Assembly: GCA_040954595.2 (NCBI GenBank)
Contig: CM082591.2
Location: 3,038,001-3,102,000, forward strand
From: Balanoglossus misakiensis
Lineage: Eukaryota > Hemichordata
Direction of reading: 5' to 3'
Length of the DNA stretch: 64,000 nucleotides
In this document: positions 24,485-35,958 of the stretch, one piece after another
Position numbering within the stretch: position 1 is the stretch's first letter
Layout of the letters: each line of letters begins with the position of its first letter
Notes under the pieces: model-generated
Databases searched by the model: none
Told to the model about the DNA's origin: nothing
Seen by the model: the letters and a program-made list of their open reading frames with translations, nothing else
Made by a program: the position numbers and the translations under genes

Positions 24485-26454
24485 AAATTAGCGTGTATAA
24501 TGATATAGACAACATTTCAACGCGTCCGTCCCTATTATGTCCATCCCAAGCTTTCTATATAATGCGTTTTAATCATTTATCTACATAATTTAATCACCAA
24601 ATACTTAGGAATATCAGTAAATATCGGAATCAAGGCTAAACCAGTTTTGGACCAAGTGTGCCCGTTCCAGTCGATTTTGCTTGCCAGTCGTCTTTCCGGA
24701 AACAAACGGATCAGTTATCATTTCTGATTTTACATTTTAATCAAACCAGCATCGCATCACAGAAAAAATATCAGGTGTATCAATTCCGGTTATTTATAGT
24801 GATTTGTTTGGTAATATTGTTTCAATCAACGTCATATTGGCTTTATTTAGTGTGGAGTGTGATGAAGATAAACTATATTATATGCACTTTTGTCAGTATT
24901 TTTGTTAATATGATATCGGTCTGTGAGTCTGTGGCCAACATCGCAATCAAGAACGCTTCATCATTCGAATTCGCTCCTGCTGACGTGTCTGGTTTGTTGG
25001 GTCGTGAGTTCGTCCCTCATGGCGCACATTCGTCCTTGTGACTCTTACTCATCAGTACTTAAATGCCGTTTCTGAATATATGGCGCTCGTTCTGACCAAA
25101 TCCTATCACTCACTGGCAATCCAGTCATTCGGGGTCTTGCAGGGGAATTTCCCTTTCACTTTCAACACCGATGATGTCATTCATCCTTCCCATAATATGA
25201 TCCCTGTGTTGACGCGAGTTCACACAGGGTAAATGTCATTGTCGTTTATTGAAGGTCGACGCTTGTCTGGCCGCTGATGGCCTAATTAAAATGGCGGCGG
25301 CTCACTCACATATACTTATCCCTTAGTTACTGTCTGTTTTTCTGTGATTTGTGGCGATAGCAATCTTGCATATCTCGAATTTTGTTTTCCTTGATCGTAA
25401 AAAAAACAATCGATAATACATCCCAAGGTTGTTGAGTTCACTACTTATCACGGTGGCATTCTATTGTTTATCCAATTCAAGGTGAATCGGTCTCAGTTCG
25501 GCGAACGAACACCTGTGAACAAATTCCCTGGTAAGGTGCCAAGAATATATATCCTCAGCGCCCTCAACGTCTTTTTGGCATTTTAAAAAAACGAAGTCAA
25601 ACCATACCAGTCGTCAAACTACACCAGTAAAAATTAAAACATACTATCAGCGCCTCTTTAAGATCTTCGTCTGGAAGCGAAGACGGACAGCCAACCTTTG
25701 ACCTTCAGTAGGACATTATTTAGTCTGTGTAACAGAGAGGTCATCCGATAACTTGTTCGGTATTTGACATGTGATATCACTGTCATGTCAGATACATACC
25801 AATCAAAACGATTTGGGCGATGAGAATAAAATCAGCCCTGGACGTAAGCAAATGCTTAGAGGACAAATATAACACTGAAAATTGTGAACTTCTTTAAGGT
25901 TGATTGAAATGATACTCATAAAACGTTACTCATAAAATGATTTTCAAATCTTACCTTAAAGAAGAATGGGTCTTAGTCTTCAGATCTTCACTGACCTCCA
26001 TCCGTCCGTCGGCACGAATCGTATTACGTCAAATGCACGGCCATGACCTTATCGTGAATAAATTAACGGTGTGTCTTTTCTTTCAACCGTCATAATGACC
26101 ATGGTACGACCAGGTTCAAACTACCCATTTACAAACGCGTGTAGCTCGAAATTCTGTGCCAGTGATGGGGGCCGATGCGTTCCTGAAGAGCAAACAGCCG
26201 ACTATACTCCAGTAGTGATGTATCTCGTTCCAAACCAGGGTCATTAGAATCTGATACCCGACCTAACATTTACTTATTTTAAATTTTGCAAGCGCGACCT
26301 CGGCATCACAGTCTTCGGATTCCAGACTACCATTCTTCGGGAGCTGATCAACGCCGGATTGTTTCAAAACAATCTTCCTTTTTAACTGTGCAGTCATGTC
26401 AAGAATGTAATCGATAAACAAAAACTACTAAAACAGTAAAAACAACATGGTCAC

Positions 26455-26513
<59 letters not shown>

Positions 26514-27203
26514 CAGAACAACAAAGACAACCAAAGGCAAATAATTTATCACATGTCACAATATTTTTAATGGTAGCACTTACCACACGTCAAGCACAAC
26601 GCTGTCTGATCAACACCGAAAGCAGCGTTAACGTTGTAGGTGCAATAATATAGAGTTGTGGTGATTCTGGGCAAATATACACACAATTAATCCATATATA
26701 TAGCAAAGTGTGAATTTTCAGAATGTCTTGGTCACGTGTCAACCCTATTTCCTGATAATGAATTATGTGCTGAGCAGTATCTGTAGTATAGACGCGACAC
26801 ACGCCACTGTTGCATTGAGATTGCAATAAATACATGTACGCAGAAATATTCTCCAAATATAATACCTTTTGAAAAAGTCATTACAATTCACGAATAAATA
26901 AACTAATAAATAGATTTATAGTGCGCACATATTGAAATAAATCCGATGAAGTCGGTATTCAGCTCTGCATTGCAAATGTGGCTAGCCACATATCACCTGC
27001 ACACTTCATTAATATCTAAAAGTCGAATACAATAATATTCCTTTTAAAGAAACATTATCGCTGTTTTGTCCATATACTGAATGTACTAAGTATTTCAGTA
27101 ACAAGTCCAAGAAACATTGATACCACAATTAAACACCAAACGAAGTTGACGCCATTTGCAAATCCGAACATTCGCCGAGGCGAAGAATAGTTCGTGTCGC
27201 CAA
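24485..27203. other. Tail-to-tail intergenic region
   Basis: The stretch separates the 3' ends of patched-like copies 1 (plus) and 2 (minus). A plus-strand open frame of 127 codons at 24658-25041 has no family pattern and is probably UTR or chance. A trinucleotide microsatellite at 26455-26512 is annotated separately. No element ends were recognised. Confidence 0.45.
26455..26512. repeat. (GAT)n trinucleotide microsatellite
   Basis: About nineteen uninterrupted GAT/ATG units. It creates a spurious poly-Met open frame on the plus strand. Likely length-variable. Confidence 0.95.
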
Positions 27204-30200
27204 CTAAACACTGGTTGTCATACACGTTATGACGTAATTTGATTCATCCAAGGTTGGCGCATGCGTTTGGTTTGACCGGTTTTGTCCGGTATCCTCGACG
27301 ATTTCTTCAAAATCTCGCGAGGCGGACAAGGTGTTAGAGATACTGGCCAACTTTGACCCCGTACGTCTTTCGCTTTTCTCTCTCAGGCGTCGTGCGATTG
27401 GTTGCCACAGTTCTCCTTCTAAAACATATTCATAATCGATTTCGGATTCCCGGTACTTTGGATTCAGCACCACGCGGAATGACGCCAACATTTCTTCGGG
27501 ACTGCGATTTGCGTTTGCAATGTCCATCATTTCGTGTATGTCCTTCTCCTGTGGGCGTGTGCCTTTGTCCTGTTTTCGAACCGATTTGGAAGGCCCGAGG
27601 AACGAGAGGAGCACTGGCAGGAACAGCAAACCGTGCAGACCGCCAAATGTTATGCCAAGGAACATGGTTTTGAAAATGGCGCGAAAAGCGTACGTTTCTG
27701 ACGTCGAGATCAGCGCTATGGCGATCACCGTCGAGGTGACGCTTTGCAGGATGGGTAAACCCAACAAGTGGAGACTTTCGACGGCCCGTTCGTTGCGAGA
27801 ATCCCGCGGGGAAATCACGAAGGCATAGGTCACGTGGGCAGAGTAGTCGACGCTGAAACCGATGCAAACCACGATGATGATCATAGAAACGAAGTCAAGA
27901 CCGACATCCCACAACGCCATGTAGCCAAGCACACCGACCACAATCGAAGTAATAGAAACTGTGACGTACAGACCACAGATAGGCTGTGGTATGAGGAGTA
28001 AAGAAACAAGCAACATACCAACAGCAGCTATCAAGACGTTCTGAATGGTGCTTGGCAATATGGCGTCAAAATGGTCGTCAAAAATGAACGATGGATGATA
28101 GGCCAGCATGGGTATCCACGACGCACTGGCAATATCCCTAGATTCGTGCATAAATTCTCGTTTCAGTGTGGCACTCTCACTGGCTCGGTTGCGAGAATAC
28201 ACGAGAAATCGCGAGGACACGATGTCCTTGTCGTCAGCCGAGAAGACAACATCCAGTTTGTAAAATTCATATCGTGGCAAGAAATCGTGCTGAAGGTGAT
28301 AAATAAATGTATCTTCGTTTTCAGCGGATAATCCAGTTTGGTTCAGGAACTGTACATAATCGGTGAGCCAGCACCGGGTAGCGTACCCTTCTCTGTAATA
28401 ATACACATTTCCCTGATAATTTTCTATGACATTGCTAATCTCTTTTTGCACAGCCGTGTCGGAATAGTTTTGTGGGGAAGTTATGATGACCTGAACGACA
28501 GGACCGAAGTTTTGAAAATATTTCTGTTGAGTGTCATAATACTGCACACTGTACGAACTTTCCAAAGCCAATTGCTGTGGGATTATTCCTTCTGAGAGTT
28601 GAAGACATCCGAAAACGGCCAAACCAAGGTATCCGAGATAGATAAATGCGGTCAGAATTTTGAACCATGGGCGAGTTACGAGTGGGCCGTACCATTCTTT
28701 GAAGAATTTCATAACAATGTGCTCGCTTCTTTCGTGTCCGCCATTTTGTCGCTTTTTGGAAATCCCGCCAGAGCAAAACAGCCTGTAGAGCCCAGAGGGC
28801 GCTTCTGATTTAGGGAGGACTTCCCTGAACGTGAGACAGTGTTTATTTTGTTCCTCGCGTCGACCGATGAGGGCCATGCAGCCGCCGAAAAATGTCAGCT
28901 GGTAGATGTAGTCAAAGACGATAGCCACTCCGCAGTAGCAGCAAAATATTCGAACGGAGGGGAAGTTGGAAATGGCGCCAATGCCAAACGCCAGGGCGTC
29001 GGTGATGCTGGTTATTGTGATGGAGAGGGCGGCTTCTGAAAATGTCTTTCCAAGTCGGTCTCTGGCTGACAGATGTGGTGACGTTGTACGCCAGGATGCA
29101 ATCATGATGAACATGTCATCAACGCCAACACCTGGAAATAAAAGGATAAACCCAGCCTTATTAAGAAGAAATGGACTGATTACAAAACATGACAGTTTTC
29201 TCGAGAACACGGGAGCGCTTGTTGAAGCCTCTGAATCATAAATCTGATCACGTTCTTGCTTGTGAAGTCACCTGGAAAGAAATGAGGTGACTGCTTGTAT
29301 TCCACGTCGAAAGTGACCCCGTTGTTCTGTTTTCTTATAGATCTTAATTGGAATTCGTTGCACTCGCCTGAGCACAGAAAAATAAATCTGTGTCTGAAAA
29401 TACGCAATTGTCACCACCACATGCTGTTTATAATAACCGTGCATCTTTCGGACCAATATAACTTTACCACTGATCAGATGCTTTGATGAATAAATTACTG
29501 CGTTTCTGCTGGTAGTTATCGCCGGCTATTTTTATCACAAAATCTGTCCGATGCAAATGTTCGCTCGATCGGACACTGCCCTGAACGCCTGTATTGTTAC
29601 GCGTGTTCACGGGGCTGTAATTGCAGGCACACTTTGAAAAGAACTGTCGTCACTAATTCGTGGGGATACAATAGTAACACTATAAGTAATTTCACCGCTT
29701 GAATTGCGGCTAAACGAGGGGGTTATTCATGGTCAGAGCACTGAGCAGAATCGTCGCGGTCAACGACTTTATGAACACTGCACGCGTTGCTGCTGCCATG
29801 GGCGACAGTTGCGACACGTAAACATTTTATTATTTCACAATTACGTCACTGACAATTGATATATTTCCTTCAAACAAGTGGGGACCTTCACCCTTGGTCA
29901 CCGAACAATGAATACTAGTAGTCCAGTCAGTCGATTTTCTGACACTGCTCTGTTCTGTCCAAATAAAACACGACACCACGTACGTACAATTGCGCTTTCG
30001 TCCACATGTTTATGCTAAACAGGCTTGGTTGGTTTCAATGCATTGTGCAGTCTATGTGAATTTGCTGTGAATAACATATTCCCCAGCCTGACCGTTGCTG
30101 GATTCATTATGAATGTCAATAATTATTAGAGGCTCTATATGTGGGCGTCCGTTATGTTTTGGAAATCAGATTATGCAAATGAGTGAGAAAATAAACAAAA

Positions 30201-31546
30201 TAGATGAGCGGGTGTTAATTGTAGTTTGTATATTAAGTGCTCAGGAACAGTTATAAACTAATGTTGGTGTTACCATGGATACATGTAATACACATATGAT
30301 ATAAACAAAAGATGGCATTTAGTATCTTGTGCTTTTCGGTATCCCAAAATTTTTGATAAAGTGCAATTTTCACAATTTTGTCATTTTCCTAAGTCAGTCC
30401 TTTTCCAGAACGAATGAAAGTTCCTCGTCCACTTAGAGACCCGTTTTGTTTGGGATACCGGAAACACGTTTCCCCACCTTGACCCAAATGTGAAATATCG
30501 ATAAATCAATACAGAAATTAATTATGGATGTGGCGTGGCCTGCACACAATGAACTTACCCAGAGTTAGAAATGGCATGCCGATTACAAGATGAGTGAACG
30601 GAACACCACAAAGTAACAAGAGACCGAACGACGAGACGACAGCGAGCAGCGCCGACACAACGCCAAGGATCGCCAGTACAGGCTTGCTGGCGACCCAGTC
30701 CAGCATCATGCACGACATGACGGCGAATGACGTCAGAATGAAAAATGAAATGCCAAGCAAGTCCATGGTCGAGTAGACGATGTCGACAAAATCGTGATCG
30801 AACGTAGACGATATGATGTAATCTATGACTATTTTATTTGATGGTTTCGAGGCTAATTTTACAAATAATTCTTCCCATCGCCTGCTGATGCTATCGAGTT
30901 CATCGGAGCGTAATGAGTACAATAGTGACATAGCTTTGGCTGTTTTGATGGTGTCTGTCTGATTTTCTAGTTTCACTCCGCCAAGACCACTGCCGATGAA
31001 ATAGTCTACATTCTGGAAAACAGTGACGGGATAGGATAGCGTCAGAAAATTTATATTTCTAGCGCTGTAGTCCAATAATTTCAATACAAGATTGGGGTCC
31101 ACACACTCCGTTTTCCATTTCCCACACAGGTCGTCATACGTGTAGTCAGATATTCCCTCCAACGTTACCGTCAGATTCATCACCTTTCCATGAAATTGGA
31201 TAATTTCATCCAAGATGTCTTCCGTCAGTACACTGTCGCCGTCCCTTGCCGTGATCAACGCATGTGCATACCTCCCAACCTCCGTTTTGCGATCAGGCAG
31301 GAAGCCGCCATCGTAATTTACAGGGAAACGTTTTTCGATCTCTCGCCGATGCGTCTTCGCTGGGCCGTTCTCCGGGCTGAACAGATACTCGGTGTCGGTG
31401 TTCTGTTCAAGGGTGAGCGTGCCGAAGGCGAGAACGACGGACAAGATTATCGGGATGACGATAAACGGCAGCGGGTGAGACGCGAGATACCGCCCGTGTC
31501 TGGCCAGCAAACGGCTGAGTCGTTTCTCGATGTAAGCGAACGCCAT
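27204..31546 (-). CDS. Patched domain-containing protein 3-like, copy 2
   Basis: Two exons on the minus strand: 31546-30559 and 29131-27204. They join in phase 1 (donor GTAAGT, acceptor TTATTTCCAG) to give 971 residues. The junction creates LGVGVDDMFIM, the same position and phase as in copy 1, so the intron is ancestral. The protein is a multi-pass RND/patched-family member: TM1 at about residues 25-45, first extracellular loop with DLCGKW, sterol-sensing-type block, second loop, and a C-terminal block with GFSVDYSAHV. The cytosolic tail is about 110 residues. The start MAFAYIEKRLSRLL aligns with copy 3. Nucleotide identity to copy 3 is patchy: long nearly identical runs alternate with divergent transmembrane and loop segments. 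Role in lipid or sterol handling is inferred from the family. Confidence 0.87.
29132..30558. other. Intron of PTCHD3-like copy 2
   Basis: A 1.43-kb minus-strand intron with GTAAGT donor and TTTCCAG acceptor. It matches the position and phase of the introns in copies 1 and 3. No coding content or element ends were recognised. Confidence 0.75.
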
Positions 31547-32769
31547 GTTTGTAAATTGTAGTGCGGTGTAGTGACAGTTCCCGCCCGACGACCATCGCAG
31601 TACTCACGGCGGTTACGGTGTCTCTCCGCCGCGTTGTCGTACGGCAAAACTATGACCTGCCAACCTCCCTCTACTCAGACCACATGCGAGCAGCCAGCGA
31701 TGACTGTTACCGGCGTCTGATCGCCAAGCCGATAGCATGTCAACGTTTACACACGATCACCCTGAACGCCTCGTGCCAAAGGTCAACCTGTTTAGCATAT
31801 AACTGGTACACTATACAAAAAAATCAATTTTGGGGAATTGACTGTGCAGTTCACAAATTGCTGACCATTTGGGACTGATCTAAAAGCAAACTATTTTAAA
31901 CGGTTGATATGACAAGCAAAACAGTACATATGGATGAATGTCCGTTTTTCTTGTCGAATGCTGTGCTATGAATATTTTAGCATATATTTAAATTAATGAA
32001 AGTCAGGCTATGGACTTGGTCAACCATTTTGCCGAGGCAGATTAGGACTAGAAGGAACTCAAGAAGTCCAGACAATGTTTCTTGTGATTTTCGGGCTAGA
32101 ATTAATTAATTAGAATTCGATAAGGTTTTCTCGAGACGCGATGTGAAACCACTGTAATATACAGATAGGCGAACACAAAAGGTTGAAGGAAATGGTTTTA
32201 GTCTCGTTTCTGCGGTTTCTTTTTGTTGTATCTGTCTCGATACGGAAACTTGTATGTTTTTTCTGCAAATAGCCACGGTGAATGCTATTGACTTTACTGA
32301 TTGTCACTGAATATAGTGGATGTCCGTCTATATTGTGCATCTTTGTTTTAAATGGGTCGGTTTTAATATACAAAGGGGAATTCAAGTGATAACAGACAAA
32401 AACATTTTTTGATACTAGTATACAGTCTGTATATGTGGTTTAATGTTTGAAGCGTTTGAAATGGAAATTGGACATGCAAAAATCATGGTAGAGCTAATGG
32501 TATATATTCCTAACAAACCTTAGGATTAGATTTCTGGTTACAATTATGCAGTAAGGTGATTGAAAGTTGTAGTGAAAATAGCAATGTAACTGAAATAATG
32601 TGTAAGAGTATTTTTCTGAAGGGTCTTCATTATGATGATGAGATCCAATTTTGGCCAAAGAAGATGTCACTCTTTGGCAATTTAAGTCCAGAATGAAGGT
32701 TAGAATGTTAGAATGCTAAATTTGACGGATTCATATCGTCGCAGTCCCACGTATACCCTCTGTGTGGAC
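31547..32769. other. Intergenic between PTCHD3-like 2 and the Ig receptor
   Basis: This should hold the promoter of patched-like copy 2 (about 31547-31800) and the 3' UTR of the Ig receptor gene. No gene-like open frame. Confidence 0.45.
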
Positions 32770-34424
32770 TTAAGGAAGGCTCCCTGCAGCTAGTTCAGCA
32801 TAGATGACTGACTCTTCTCCCATGATCGCCGTTTCTTCATCTCCCCGATCACGACGAACGTCTTTGTGGAAGTCAAGTTCAGCGTAAACTAACCCCTCCA
32901 CATTTCTGAATCTCCTCTCGTCTCTGTCAACGACAGCGTTTCCCTGGTAACGGGAAACGGAGGCAGAGTCGTCCTTGTCAGGTGGCTCTGTTTGGGGAGA
33001 ACTCCGCTCGCTGCTTCCGTCGCCGTATTCTCTACTTTTGGCATCTTCGGTGTCGGTCATTGGAATGAATGTCATCGGAAGTTCTTCAGGTTCTGGAATC
33101 ATGATGGACAACTCTACATTCACTGCAGACGACAACTCTGAGTTGACTTCCCCGCGCTTTTCCTCATCCAAATTTCGCAGATCCTCGCACTGATCCATGG
33201 TGTCGCCATGACCGGTGTCGTCCATGTTGCCTGCAGCAGCATCGTTCGCTTCTCTTGCTGCCCATGCACGGTCACCCGCTCTTTCCTTTCGCCTGCGACG
33301 TCTCCTGGAGCAGATGCACGCATGAATGGTTATGGCCACCAGACCGAGCACGACCAAACCCCCAACAAGCGCCACTATCTCATAAAGTGGGAAATTTGCT
33401 GCGATGTTGTCAGCTTTGGATGCCGCTGTCGTGATTGTTTCTACTGTCATGATTGTGTGTAGATCTCTGGAAGTTTCCCGCACCCTTATCGGTCCAATTC
33501 GACACTCTCGTCTGTCCAAAATGATAGCGCCTTTCATCAAGCAAGATATGTAACTCCCATTGTCACTTGCCGTCAAATTCCAGATATTGGTCGCACGTCG
33601 AAAACCGCCATTATCACTAAAGGTTCCATTCCTCATATCTCCGTTCTTAGTCCAGACAAAATATACCGGGCCATTGCCACCCTCCGCAAAACACGTCGTT
33701 TCAAGAATGTCACCGACTCCATAGAAATCATTCAACGCAGGAGGAAGGCAAGTTGGATATTGTTCGTCTGGGGGATAAAGCACGTCGACTTTTGCTATAG
33801 ACTTTATGATATCCCCGTTCGACCCGGTGTCATACACGCTGCATTGGAATTCGCCTGTGCTGACTCTAGTGATGTTCTTCACCCGCAAGTCGAAGACTCC
33901 ACTCGTTAGATCACCATCCCCAATTTCTACCAAGCCCAGCGAACTGCACTGAGCGGAGTTGATGATGTTGCGATCTCTGGAAAGCAGAGTCCCGTTATGA
34001 AGCCAGGACACCTGGAAGTGGCTTGTGTCCAGGTTTTCTATGCGACATTCCAGCGTCATGTTGTGGCCCTCAATGACCGTCTGGTTGGATGGCGTCTGTA
34101 GAAAGGATGGTCTCTCAACCACAGTCAGGTACCCGCCTTTGGATTGTACTATGGAACTGTTGCCGTCATGAACACTGCATTGATAGTGACCACTATCACT
34201 TTTCTGAACATTGTGAATTTTTAATACGGACGTGGTTGAATCTGATTGAAAGCTGCTTGACACTTCATGTTTTTCATCGTCGAAGACAGCACCAGAAGCG
34301 TCTTGCAGGACAGAATGTGAAGTAAGGTCGGTTGCTTTCCAGAAAACTGTGTAATTGGCAGTCAACCCCTCGACAAGACAATTAAAATTAGCTTGCTCGC
34401 CTTCAACAACGGTGACATTACTTG
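32770..34424 (-). pseudogene. Ig-domain receptor with two ITIMs, 3' part cut off from its start
   Basis: Open frame of about 551 codons that has lost its start and signal peptide to a transposon at 34425. In order it encodes: an Ig domain (VVEGEQANFNC near the break, then DSGHYQC); a second Ig domain (VIEGHNMTLEC to STGEFQC); a third Ig-like domain (LETTCF to GSYISC); a single membrane span (EIVALVGGLVVLGLVAITI) followed by a basic stop-transfer run; and a cytosolic tail of about 180 residues. Near the C-terminus the tail carries LVYAEL and VIYAEL, both matching the ITIM consensus [I/V/L/S]xYxx[L/V/I]. Many NxS/T sites suit an extracellular location. By family, such tails recruit SH2 phosphatases and dampen signalling. 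The matching 5' part is at 42913-43015. No in-frame stop or frameshift is seen in the remaining part, so the break is probably recent. Confidence 0.8.
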
Positions 34425-35345
34425 TAGTCCATGGGCCAGAGACCGAAACCCTCCCCCCCCCTGAGGATTTTTGCAGATATATATTTTTGGAAAGCCTATT
34501 TATCCAGCTGTCAGAATCAGGTTGTTTGCACTCATATTAATGGTGGGTGTGGCCGTGAGGAGCGGTTGTCATGGTAACGATAGCATAATTTTAGGGGTAC
34601 TCATACAGTTAAAAAATGATATATTTCAGGATCTGAGAAAGCTAGAGAAAAAATTTAAACATTGGGTCTTATAAAGTAGGGGACGGGCTATCCAATGATT
34701 ACATGACCGACAAGGTCAGAGGTCAAGTTCATCTTCAAAACGCGGGGTCAAAGTAAAAATTTCGCTATTTTTTGCACATCGATCATACATAGTTTCGATT
34801 TACTGGAAAACGGTTTGCTCGAGGAGGCTGTAAATTGGTCATCAGGTAGCATGGAACATTAGGTTTATGAAAAATAAGCTGATTCACGTCTTTGATATTA
34901 AGTTATATTAAAATTCTGTTACCATAACGACGGATAGCAGATTTTGCGAAAATCACAAAAATAAGAATCCTGCTATATCTTTGCTACCAATTAAGCTTTA
35001 GATAAAATTTAAACACTCAAACTTATAATGTCGGGTGCGATCTTTTCATTGCTAACTTGAACTTTGGGCTTCAAGGTCAAGGTCATCCTGAAATTTAAGG
35101 TCAAAGTGACAAAACGGACATTATGGACTTTTGTTCAAAATGACACTTTTTTGCAAGCGTTTACTAAACATTGTTTGGGTCTAGAATGCTATAATTTGAT
35201 CTCCAGATAGAGATGTGTATTATTTACGAAGATTTTAATTTGTTTTGCTGTTTACATATACTTAATATGCAAAACCTGCTGTTTTAATGACAACAAAATG
35301 AATGGTAGGAATAGCAAGAGTACTCGTACAGTTCAAATGAGATAT
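34425..35345 (+). repeat. Terminal inverted repeat, left arm
   Basis: The arm matches 41992-42912 in inverted orientation with few mismatches. One is GATATAT against GACATAT about 55 bp from the end; another is one base in an A/T run about 230 bp in. Beyond 35345 the arms remain related but diverge clearly. The arm includes several AGGTCA-type half sites, including TCAAGGTCAAGGTCA at about 35071. Confidence 0.95.
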
Positions 35346-35815
35346 TTCAGGTTCTTAGAATGCTAGAGATAAAATTCAAACATTCAGTCTTATAAAGTAG
35401 GGTACGGGCTATCCAATGATTACATGACCGACAAGGTCAGAGGTCAAGTTCATCTTCAAAACGCGGGGTCAAAGTAAAAATTTCGCTTTTTGGCATATCG
35501 ATCATACACAGTTTTGATTTACTGGAAAACGGTTTGCTCGAGGAGGCTGTAAATTGGTCATCAGGTAGCATGGAACATTAGGTTTAAGAAAAATAAGCTG
35601 ATTCACGTCTTTGGTAGTAATTTATATTAAAATTCTGTTACTATAACGACGGATAAACAATTTTTGCAAAAATCACAAACATAAGAATCCTGCTATATCT
35701 TTGCTACCAAGTAAGCTTTAGAGAATATTTAAGCACTCAAATTATAATGTCGGGTTCGAACTTCCAATTGCTTCCTTGAACTTTGGGGTTTAATATCAAT
35801 GTCATGGTCACGGGG
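34590..35815. repeat. Subterminal direct repeat pair inside the left arm
   Basis: A segment of about 500 bp at 34590-35090 is repeated in the same orientation at about 35315-35815 (period about 720 bp). Long stretches are identical, for example around AACGCGGGGTCAAAGTAAAA. The right end has a more diverged second copy near 41760-41990. Confidence 0.8.
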
Positions 35816-35958
35816 ATTCAACAAATAAAAGGAAATAAAAACGCCATAGAGATAATCACATTGAAACAATAATATATCCAATGGACCAAAATATATTTAC
35901 TTTGATATGACTACATGTTAAAAATGCGTTGACCATAAAAATCACCAAACTTCTTGTC

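Noticed and set aside
24658-25041. 127-codon plus-strand frame downstream of PTCHD3-like 1
   Set aside because: No family pattern, AT-rich and immediately 3' of a gene; most likely UTR or chance. The hydrophobic middle alone is not enough.
26447-26653. Open frame starting with a run of Met
   Set aside because: It is produced by the GAT microsatellite and has no conserved sequence after it.
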